Positions 26,001 to 36,415 of a DNA stretch of 64,000 nucleotides are shown here, piece by piece (position 1 is the first letter of the stretch; each line of letters begins with the position of its first letter). The translations under genes were made by a program, and so were the position numbers. Under the pieces are notes generated by a model. It ran no database searches, was not told the origin of the DNA, and worked only from the letters and a program-made list of their open reading frames with translations. Location: NCBI GenBank assembly GCA_930367205.1, contig OV884015.1, positions 81,520,841-81,584,840 on the forward strand, read 5' to 3'. The stretch is from Acanthosoma haemorrhoidale (Eukaryota; Arthropoda; Insecta; Hemiptera; Acanthosomatidae).

Positions 26001-26648
26001 TTCACCCCTCTCCACAGGGTGTCTCCTCCTTGGCTCTACCTGACAAAGGGTTGTGTGACTTGGACAGATGGTTATTGTTTTTTTTCCCAAAAGGAAACAT
26101 TTTCATTTCTGACTTTTTCTATTTTTATTTCAAATTAAAACACTGTATTACACCTGTAAATTTGTAGCCACACGTGTACGTCCTATGATAGTGATCGTAA
26201 CAATTATTCTATCGATCTGAAATTGAATAGTTATGTTCCTCAACACCTCGAAATATGCTGATTAGTTCTTGGTGAAAACACGATATCGAGAAGTGAGAAA
26301 AAACAACTTAAACGGGCCCTTCTCCTTCTCAAGTTCAAATATAATATAAATATAATTAAGATTTGTTGCCCGTGGTAAAGGACGATTTATAAAATAACAT
26401 AAAGTTTAGACTTTTTTAGTGTTACTTTTAGTTAGTGTTTAAACTTCAGCTTTTAATGAATTGAAATGGTATAACAAATTATTCGAAATATTTTGGGCCA
26501 AAAAATAACGATTAGTTTTTTCCAAAACATTGAAAAAGCAACTAAGAAACTGACCTGGAGCTCTCGGAATAGTTCTATCACTTTTTGCTCCTCTGATTTT
26601 GTTTATATATATATTTCCAAAAATATAATTAATTCTTATAAATACAGC
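23094..26648. other. upstream flank or 5' intron of hexokinase
   Basis: No exon can be assigned. Because the first hexokinase exon found starts at a splice acceptor, the promoter and at least one leader exon must lie upstream of 23094, but I cannot place them. The patch at about 25915-26050 is less AT-rich than its surroundings and lacks a recognised protein. Confidence 0.4.
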
Positions 26649-26767
26649 ACTGATCCGGATACGCTCAATATGTAATTATGGGTAGTATATGAAAACAACT
26701 TTACGGTCCCGAATTTCCAAACAGATTAGTTTTTCTCAGTGATTGTTTGATTTAATGTTCTGGGTTT
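26649..26767 (+). repeat. local duplication, copy 1
   Basis: Begins cactgatccggatacgctca and contains the shared words gaaaacaactttacggtccc and tttaatgttctgggttt. The same order of words is found again 450 bases to the right in direct orientation. This copy is about 119 bases and lacks two short segments present in the other. Confidence 0.8.
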
Positions 26768-27098
26768 ATTCCAGAAGTATCAGTGGTACCTATAATATTG
26801 AGCTTAACACATTGAAAACACGAGGGAGGTTTTCATATCAGTAGAGTGTTATTCCGATATCTACATAAGTGGGATTATTGATCGTTGCACGGCACGGGAA
26901 AAAAAACAAAAAAGTTTGCGAGTCAAATTATCGGCAAAAAATAAAACCAATATTTGAAAAAGATAATTCATAACTTCAGCGCCTGACGCCTGACATATTG
27001 TAAAGCTTTATCAGGAACAGTCGTTCGGTGTGGGATCTTTGTTAGACAAGTATTGGGCGGATGCCTGTGTCTTCTGCGATTTTTTAAGTCGTATTAAA

Positions 27099-27245
27099 CA
27101 CTGATCCGGGTACGCTCAATATGTTTTGTGAAGATACAATTATGAGTGGTATGTGAAAACAACTTTACGGTCCCGAATGTCCAAAAAGGTTCGTTTTTCT
27201 CAAGTGATTGTTCAGAAGCTATCAAAGATTTAATGTTCTGGGTTT
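27099..27245 (+). repeat. local duplication, copy 2
   Basis: The second direct copy, about 147 bases, carries extra segments after aatatg and after gattgtt compared with copy 1. The interval between copies (26768-27098) holds a small tandem word, gcctgacgcctgac, near 26991. The pair could be terminal repeats of a small element or a segmental duplication. Confidence 0.8.
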
Positions 27246-29851
27246 CCTCCCTGGTTAAGAACGCATTGAAGAGAGTTAGGGAAACAGAAACTCAAATTTA
27301 TCATTAACAAGTTGTTCCACGGATCAGAGACTTTTATTTCACTTTTCAAAAAAAATAATTTTAAATAAACCTTAGTCGGCCATTTGGTATTTATTTTAAA
27401 ACATATTATTTAGTTGTTTTATTTTAAAAGTATACATAAAAAATAATGAGAAGAAGAAAGTAGAATGTCAAGAAATGTTATTGAGAGATCCTTGTGGGGA
27501 CTCAACTTGAGTTCTTTAAAAACGTGTCATACGATTGTGAAAATACTACTCAGTATTTTTTATCAAAAATATTTCAATTTATTTGTTAAACAATCTCGGT
27601 CAATGAATAAGACCTTTTGAACAAATATTTTTTTATTTCTACAGCATTTGAGTAAAAAAAAAATTACTTATTGAAATCAGCTGAGACGTGTTAAATTAGA
27701 AATTCGACCATTACATCCCATCATTATTTTTTTAATTGCCATCTTTAAAGAGCCCTTAACCATGGGGGACTATCTGAACTACCAATCTTAAATAGCATTT
27801 GAACTGGGATTTGGGGAATTTTGAACTTTAGCGAAGTAACTTTTTCATCGTTTCGATTTTCTTCTCATAGAATCATTATGGTATAATTAACGTTCTCACG
27901 ACGGTGAATAATTAAAATTCCTTTATTAATAAAAAATTGGTTTTTATGCCGTTACGTGAGTTCACAATAACCGTATAATTTACATTAAAGACTATTAATT
28001 ACATTAGAGGTGACTGCGTAAGATGAAAACAGCCATGTATGGACTGGGTGAGGTGCTGTGAATTGAGCCACAAATCTGTTTGTATTGTGTACAGTATATA
28101 GGGATGCTTGATTTTACCTGCGCAAAGAGGCTAGGTTTCAATATGTCTTGTTTGTTCCTTAATTCGGTCGAGTGTATACTGTTCCTGGACACAGAAGATC
28201 GAGGCGGACGGCTTCTCCAGTTAGTTCTTAAGTAAATACCTAAGAAAGTGATTGGGTCGGTCTTTCTGCCATCTCTTCGAGAAACTACGCAAGGAACACA
28301 AATTGCCACAGCACAATACAGTCTGGTACACTATAAGGCCGGCGGGTCTAATGTTTACTTTCTACGCTTTATGCCAAATCTATCTTTTTTGAGCTACAGA
28401 GCCTCTGTCCTATAACCATAGAACGTGCAGACAAACGGACACCTCCGTAACCGAATGAAAGTTGAGCCTCTTCCTAATTTTTGTCGCTATATTTGAACAA
28501 TCAATTATCAGTGACCAAGACGGTTTAACAAATTCAAACGTTGTTTATTCGATCCACAATACCATCCAAGAAGTATTTTTCACAATTATTTAATAAGTAC
28601 GTTTCTGCGTTGCTCTTTCGCCCTTTGTTTCATTTATAATTATTTTTTAAATAAAAATTTAGTTCATGATTGATATAAAAACCGTTTAGTTGGTAAACAA
28701 AAATTAGTGAATTCTCAAACATGGGAAGTAATTATAGCAACGGTTAACAAATCCTAATTACTCCTGTTTAACTTTAAACGTATACATGTTGTTATGACAT
28801 TATACGCGAATACGTTATGTTATTTCCATTTATAATAAGAGTAAACAAGTCGACCGGTCATGGATTGATCGAACTGAGAAATTATAGCTTCAAGGTCGGA
28901 TAGAGTTAAAACCATTTTATCTCTCCGGCTTGATTATTTCATCAAATAATAAAGGGCACGTGTGCTTTGCCACTTGAGATCTTTGCAGGAAGGAACCGCC
29001 TCCCAGTAGTACGGGAATGTAAATCATTGCCTTTGTTTGTGCATGCATTAAAGCTGGAAAATATGTAGACGATTTAAATACCAAGGTCGATTAAAACGGT
29101 AAGAGGCTCGCTCGTTGGCCGATCCACGTACGTCGTCGCTATTACAATCCCCCCCTTCCTTACCAGTGCTCACAATCCTGCACAAGGTTTTCCCGTCCGT
29201 GTTTTAATCACGGGCCCATCGGGTTGATCGTTAATTGTGGTGCGCGTATTCCAGTGCTATTGGGATTGTGGGGGCTGGTCAACACGCCTTGGATTATTCT
29301 TTTAAACTGTCGTTATTCATAAAAAATAAATAAAAAATACTTTTTGACTTTATTCTAACTTATATTAAGTTAGAATAAGGACATCAAGGAGGGGGGGGGC
29401 GAACTCTGATTTATTTATTGTATCTGAAATTTCATTTAATGTTGTCTTAATGCTTTGTTACTTCTCATTTTATGTCCTAACCAGTTTTCAAAATATAAAA
29501 CTTATGTTGATGGTTATAAAAAAAATTTATAAATTTCGGGGGGGGGATCTCCCCCTGTTCCCCCCTGGCGTTCACCATTGCTTGGTAGCTATTAAACCAC
29601 TACTTAAAAGATATTGGTGGAGCCCAATCGCCTTCTGTCCGCCTGTTTATAATTAACTATCTCACAACAGTCAAGGCTTAAAAATACTTGTGAGAAGGTT
29701 GTGTAAAATGGGCCGAGAGACATATATGGAGTATAGGTAGAGAGGTTGAGAAATAGGCTCCAGATCAGTGTTCTACAGAGTTTAAATAGGCCTGTTTTAA
29801 TACAACTGAAGTACAGAGGAAAGTGTTAATATCTCTCTTTTATTCCTTACT
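27246..29851. other. gene-less stretch with more GC-rich islands
   Basis: No recognised gene. At 28004-28340 the sequence is less AT-rich, and on the minus strand an open frame runs into CTTTGCGCAG followed by GTAAAA (donor-like, about 28120). This would fit a leader exon upstream of hexokinase but is unproven. The block 28820-29300 is dense in mixed-sequence, CG-containing words amid AT-rich DNA, as is common for enhancers or old repeats; no open frame explains it. Confidence 0.35.
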
Positions 29852-29905
29852 TTGGTTTAAGCATTAGACCCCAGTTGTAAGATCTGTGCAGGTTTCGATT
29901 CCCCC
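29852..29905 (+). repeat. tRNA-like A/B box pair, possible SINE head
   Basis: TGGTTTAAGCATTAG resembles an RNA polymerase III A box, and 38 bases on GGTTTCGATTCC resembles a B box with one extra base. No acceptor stem closes it, so it is not a functional tRNA. A decayed tRNA or the head of a tRNA-derived SINE is possible. Confidence 0.3.
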
Positions 29906-32900
29906 AACGAAGAACTAAATTTAATGTTGGTCAAAACAAATAGACATTTCTCCTAGCTATAAACAGACTAACATTCTCCTTATCTATTAACAAAAATGTT
30001 ATCCCTTATCCTTCTCTTAATTCATATTTATCCTGAGGTATGAAAACGCAATTAGAAGCTTGTGGAGGTTACACGACCTTATATACTCAGCCGCTTAAGC
30101 ACCTAGCATCCTAAATAATCTATAGTATACATAACGTATTTTCTATCACTGAATGTGGGTTAGATATACTGTGATAGTGTAAATACAATATGAATTAAGA
30201 TCTTGTCCTTCAGATGTTGTCTCAGATTAGAACTGAAGAAGCAATAATGCAATCGTTTGCATGCGGAATGCGATCGGATTCATGTAGGATTGTATTCAGA
30301 GGGTTAAGCTAAACAAGACATGCCGTGAATAGACTACATGACGATTAGTAATGATGGGAGGGTGTGGGGGATGGCGTTAGGGATCAGAAAAATACAACCA
30401 ATGATTAGAGAAACAGTTTTTTTTTTTACATTATACCTACCTCTTTTCGACATCTTGACATTTTTTGAATTTCTAATCAATTAAATGTCAATGACTAGTC
30501 TGTAGATATAAAAATAAGAATCTAGAAGGGATTTGTGGTCGCTACCCAATTACTTCTAGTAAAAGATTGGTTCAAAAAATGACAATAAATAGAAATTTAG
30601 AGGAAAATTCCTCTCGTTATGTTGAAAGTCACAAAAAAAAAAAAAATAATCGTTTTTAATAAAAGCTTTTTTTGACCTAGAACAATTTTTAGGAAATGTA
30701 ATGACATCTTTACGAATTCACGCGTATTTTGCAATATTTTATATACCCTGGTATTATAAGGAGGAAACCCAAGTCAATTTTTAATATTTTATATTGAGCT
30801 TGTATAGAGCCATAAGTTAAATAATCTTTGTAGAGGAGTCATTTAAAAGAAAAGAAAGAAAAGCTTTATTATGAAGTACAATAAAAATACTGGTATATAC
30901 AAACATTAAGAGATCATTTAGAACATACTAGGTGGGATGTATAGGCACAAGTGGGGTCTGAGGTTTATATTTTGTTTCAAAACCCCTTTATTCAAAAATT
31001 TTTTTACAAACAAATGAACAACAACATGAACAAATTTACAGATTAATGGCTCCTTTTCCTGCAGAGCATAACATGCATTTGAAGGAAGGTAGAATTACAA
31101 AAACATTTTTCGTTTTATTATTAAAAAGGGTCTGGGGCTAAAGCTGAGACATATACGTATAAGAAAAGGATAATATTCTGGGAAGTAGGGAGGTCTTGGA
31201 AGGATGAGTTTGCTTACTTAAAAATAACAGGGAACCATCAGTGACTTCCATGAAGTTACGAGGCAGGTATACAGTTCTGCTCAAGCCCCTTCTACTTGTT
31301 CTTAACATTATAAAACTATAGATGAGAAACCCTAGATGTTAAGTGTTGCTTGTAAGAGCATAAAACCCTTAAGCATAGTGAAAAAAATTAAAACCAATCT
31401 ACTTATCTCATAAGATTTGACATAACATGATGCAATACATAATAAATAATTAATACCTAAGAAAATACTTATTAGACGCTATCGTCATAACAGGCTCTTG
31501 AATAATATTAGTCAATACATTACACTCTTCATTTCTGCGGAACGGATGACATTCCTTAGACTATTGTTCAAACGTAACGAACGTTTGTCTGTTGAATTTG
31601 ATTCCCCTTCTGACAGTTATCTCTTGTTTAATGGCTAATTAAAGGGATGTTGGGAATATTCAGTTGGACTGTTATGTAATTCGTCTTAGTATATTTATTT
31701 CTGCACATTGTCTGAGGTTCGGTGACTTGAAAATAATGTCATGCTAAAAATAATCGGCCACGTTTCTTTAAAATTTAAGATTTGTCAAGTCACAACTCAA
31801 AAAATCTTTAAGATTTGAAGTTCTGATATTTCCCCCAGTTCATGGACACATTATACATGGCTGAACAAATTTAAATGAATTAACAAAAAATATTGTTTAG
31901 AGAGCCAAAATCGAATAAATACGCGTATTTAATATTATTCATTATGTCATGAGCTGATTTCAATTGATTTTTTTTATGAGGTTAATCACAAGTTTGTTTT
32001 GTCACATTGTTACTGCTACTGTATATAATTTTACAAAATAAAAACATTTATTACATTACTTACAATAACACAATTCAGGCGATACGATTGGCTTTAAGTA
32101 TTAAGGTTTGATTCGTAAATTCTTCTAGGTATGCAGTAAATAGTTCTAATGTGGAAAAGAAACCAGACACAAATGTATGTATATTATGCATAAGTGAGAG
32201 GAAGTTGAAGGAATTCCCAGAGTATTAACGGCAAGTGACAATCTTTCATGAGGAGAAGTGCCACCTAAATTAGATGAGTGCAGTTGACAATCGTGAAGGG
32301 GGACTAAATTGCAAGCAATTTGAATGCAATGAGTAGTGAAGGATCAGATAGGGATTCAAAAATAAAAAGACAACGCGGCTTATTTGTAAAGTGGGATCAC
32401 AATACACTATAAACTGAAATACAAAATATTATGTTTCAGATAGAGAAAGATAGTACAATTTTTTCTAAAGCTTCGTAATTCAAATTTAATTACAAATTCA
32501 CTAATTAATAAATAGACGAAGAAAAAAAATCATCACCGACCAAGACGCCAATTGTCGATAGTAAAAAATGAATGTAACCCGCTTGAAAAAGAGACAGGGA
32601 AATTTATGGCCAATAAAAGTCAAAATGCAACACACAAATGAGAGTTATGTTACGACTGCAAACATGATTGTATTGACAGTTTAATGACTCTTGTAATAAA
32701 AGCTGACTAAAGTCACAACACGAGTGATGGTCATTACATCTAAACTCTTCCTAGTTCATTAAAAAATAATTACTTTGACTTACATTATTGGTATTTATTT
32801 ATTTACTGATTATAACGATCTTTATTTGAAAAAATACAATTTGTACAGCATTATTGATTAGGATATAAGAATTCATTCGCACTTTAATTATTTATTAATG

Positions 32901-33913
32901 TATTAATATTGATAAATTTATTGGATTTTATGGAGTTGGATTTATTTTTAGCATCATAAAAAACAGAATGCCTCTAAAAAAAAAAAAAAACTGGTTGAGT
33001 TACACTTGCTAGCAAGATACTAATTAAAGACTTTTGGTAATCAGAATTAAAAAAAACAATACACTAGTCAATTATTGATGCTCAGAATGTCAGGATATTT
33101 AATTTGATGCCATGCTCAAAATTTTTTTAAACTCAAATAATTATTAATTATTGCCACATAATCGAGGTTTATGGAGACATGTATCGTTAAACAAAACATT
33201 AAACAATTATGTATAGAAAAAAAAACTTGGCAGATAGCAACACAAGTTGGGTAAATTCAACGATTTTTACAGGTAATTCAAATTATGAAAATAAGAAAAT
33301 CAAAATTAAAAGCATGGATGACGCATCTGTGTACTTCCAAATTTTCCGATATCGCAATTTGCTCAAGCCAAATTTAAGGTCAAGTAAAACTAGTAACGAA
33401 TTCGAATTTTTCAAAATTTCGATTAGTTGAAAATTAAATACCCTAAAGTAAAAATTCAGTAATTTATATGCTTGTTGTGCATTATTTCGTTATAATCAAA
33501 ATTGAGCTGTACAATGAGCCTGATGTCCTGACTGAACAAAACACAATTTATCTGCGGCTCAATTAATTAATGAGGGAACTATGATAATAAATGATTATCC
33601 CTAATTGATGCACTGTTGTTATTTTAATATTACATAAACGGAATCAACACAACTCAGATTTTTGTATGAAATTTAACTTTTTAATTTTAACAGACTAAAT
33701 CAACCCCATACAAATACCAATCAAAACTTGCAAACTTTTGAGTTCTGTAACGCTTAGAAATGAAAGACATTTCGGTATATACCTAATACCTATTTTAATA
33801 TTAAAAGTTTAAAAACTGATTTCGTATATTTTTTTTATAAAAATTGGCTAGGAGGGAAACGAGATAGGTTAGGCAGGACAGTTCTAGCTCGAGAAGCGAA
33901 TAATATACCATAA
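29906..33913. other. gene-less stretch
   Basis: AT-rich with no exon recognised. The segment around 31043-31090 shares words with 1297-1345 and probably marks another copy of an unnamed repeat. AATAAA words on the minus strand occur near 30860 and 30990. Confidence 0.4.
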
Positions 33914-33985
33914 CTTTCATAACTAGAACCAGCAGTTCTTTCATAACTAGAACCAGCAGTTCTTTCATAACTAGAACCAGCAGTT
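33914..33985. repeat. three perfect copies of a 24-bp tandem repeat
   Basis: Units 33914-33937, 33938-33961 and 33962-33985 are identical. The repeat lies inside a minus-strand open frame (34122-33835, 95 residues) and keeps it open, producing the 8-residue repeat ERTAGSSY. The unit length being a multiple of three is suggestive, but the rest of the frame shows no known domain and could be a transposon fragment. Confidence 0.9.
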
Positions 33986-35314
33986 CTATAATGTTTGTTT
34001 GTCAACTGAGCCCGCATAAAAACGGGAGTAATAAAGATGACACTCCCATCATGAATCCCAATCCCTGATTCGTCAAATGAACTCAAGGTGGGGATCATCA
34101 GTGCAAACACAAAGCTAGGCATAAAACCCCTCCATAAAACATGAAAGTGTCATTAATTAATTAGTCAGAGGGCTCAGTGAAAAGGACATTGTTTCGGATA
34201 TCTACCCACAAACTGTAAAGTTGTTACACAAACTGATACCAATACATATATTGGTAATATATACATTAAACCCCATGAAACTTAGTTAAAGTAAAATAAT
34301 ACATATTAATATGTAATTTATAGATAAAAAAAAACCTTTATTTAAAACTGCATATAACAACCTTAGCATTAATAAACTTTAAAAAAAAATTTTTAGGAGG
34401 GTATCGAAATAATAAGTTATGTTTTGATTAGTCACATGTAATTGTTTTTCTGCTTTTTTCAAACATAACAAGTCATTTTATCGAGTTTGAAACTTTAACT
34501 CAAACAGTGTTTGCTTTTTTAGTTGCTTGAAGTTTTGAAGATGCTAAAAATATAACCGTAAGAAAAAATCAATTTCTGTCTATGATATATTGAGTAGGAT
34601 GCCAAATTTAATATCTCGATGTCCTCTTTAATATAATACAAACTAGTAACTGTGTTTGTGCTAAAGTGAATAATAACTACGTGAAGTTTTTTTAAGTTAA
34701 GCTACTTTAATAAAGTTACTTTTTTTCGATTTCAGTTGCATGTATAACTTTGATACTTTACATGGACGTTTTACTCAATCCCCTATAGATTCCAAAAATA
34801 AAAGCAAGCTTATGCAAAATAATTAAGGGTCCATTATTAATATTTACTTGTTTAAAAAAGCATATTTTCCTATCATATTACATAGGGTGACAAATTAATG
34901 ATCTCGAAGCCCTGATTGATGAAGTATTGAGTTGGAGCACATGAATGTGACAGGGGGCATGAGAAAAAATTGTTCGATCAGAAATACCTCATTTTCTTTG
35001 TATGATCATAACTATTTACTATTTAATAATTGATCAAAGGAACAGTAATTTTTCCATTTTGTTTTATATGTATGAAAACGAAATAATGGGCGCAGAAAAG
35101 TATGAAACAATGGTGAGAAATACTTGCTGGGCTCCGTTTCTGAAAAAGCTACTTAATATGAAATTTCCATTGCTGTCTCATGTAAATTTGTTTTTTCGAA
35201 ATATCTTTGCATTGGTATTCACGTTAAAGCCTTATAGTCCTTAACTATGTGATGTAAGATGTGAGAACTTTTAATATAAAATAGTGTCTAAGCTATACAA
35301 CTTGCGAAAACTTG
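33986..35314. other. gene-less stretch
   Basis: Apart from the amino-terminal part of the repeat-bearing frame noted just before it, I see no gene. AT-rich. Confidence 0.4.
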
Positions 35315-35900
35315 TCATTTTAATAGAAACGAAATTGATTTTTTCAGATTCAATTTTGTTTGCATATTTCCCGCTAAATTTAGGGTGGGAACATATAACA
35401 AGATTTTTATCCCTTGTTCAACGAAAAGTTTCGGCTTTGAATCATTAAATTCAAGAAACGAAAATTTTACCTCCTTTTTATTTTGGAATACTTTGTTTTG
35501 TTTTTTAAATGGCGTCAAACGCTCTGAAACAATGATAGTAAGTTGGTGACAAATCAGGTAAATATAGTAAAACCTCCATTTTCAGATCACGTAATTTTTT
35601 TAAAGTTGACTGACAAACATTTCAACAATGTTTCTGGCGATCAGTCAGATCATGTGGCACCCACTGGGTCCCTTTTGTTTTTTGTTTTCCCAACATGAAT
35701 GTGTCGTATAACAGAAGTATAGCTGACGTTTAAATGGTTAGAAAGATATCTACTTGTCTGATGTGTGGATTGGTCTCTACTAAAGCCTTTAATTCGCCAT
35801 ATTCGAGCTTTGTTCTGGCCTTCGACGAAATTTATTCTCGAGACTTGTATTGCCAGATCGAAACCTAAAGAACCACCGATATACAGATCTTTCATTCACT
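35315..35900 (-). pseudogene. mariner-like transposase relic, internally deleted
   Basis: Read on the minus strand in shifting frames, it shows a linker-like patch (SLENK, RRRPEQ), then LKALVETNPH-like text, then LNVSYTSVIRHIHVGK and WVPHDLTDRQKHC, the second helix-turn-helix and linker of mariner. Soon after comes MEVLLYLPDLSPTYYHCF, which matches the third catalytic block (PDLAPSDYH-like) but has Tyr where the catalytic Asp should be. The C-terminal part follows (VKFSFLEFNDSKPK, VEQGIK). The catalytic core with the first two aspartates is deleted and several stops and shifts are present, so it is dead. It is a different subfamily copy from the relic at 174-410. Confidence 0.8.
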
Positions 35901-36305
35901 GCCCCAAAACTTACCAAAAATACTCGTAATAGATTCCATTGATAGTAAAACAATTACACTAACACTTGAGCAGTTCACAATAAACTAAAGGTATAGCATA
36001 AAATGTCAACAGATTAATTTAATACCGATTGTGTTAGTGTTTGTAAACAAGAGATAGATTCTGACTTGATGATTTCACACAAATAAATAAATCTGACATT
36101 TTATCCCGTCCAATACAATATAATGATTTTGGTGAGTTGTCACTACAAATGCAAAAAAGTTACTTAAAGTGTGAATAAAGTTGTTTTTAGTTGTAAAGGC
36201 TAAGAAAGAAGAACTAAGAAAGAAGAAATGCTAGTTATCAAGATTTAATGACCCCTGGAGAAATGTGCTGAATTAAAAACAGTTACCCGAATGTTTGTAT
36301 ACTTC

Positions 36306-36415
36306 AGATCTGTGGACAGATGGGAGTTGTACAAAGTTTTAAAAGGCGCTAAGATCCCCAATAGGCTTATTCGCCTGGTGAGAATCACTATGAGTCGACC
36401 CACATCCTGTCCCTA
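36306..36415 (+). mobile_element. LINE reverse-transcriptase fragment (RTE-like)
   Basis: The plus strand reads SVDRWELYKVLKGAKIPNRL then IRLVRITMSRPTSC before a stop. This matches the conserved (A/Y)(F/Y)DSV-R--L---L---GIP-KLI-L----- motif just past the catalytic YxD-preceding region of LINE reverse transcriptases, most like RTE-type elements. Only about 35 residues are recognisable and nothing catalytic remains. The sequence to about 36800 may be its decayed continuation. Confidence 0.6.

Noticed and set aside
25839..26167. Plus-strand 99-residue frame and overlapping minus-strand text, considered as a hexokinase leader exon
   Set aside because: No matching donor in a usable phase and no recognisable protein.
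28004..28309. 101-residue minus-strand frame
   Set aside because: No domain. Kept only as a possible leader-exon region, not as a protein.
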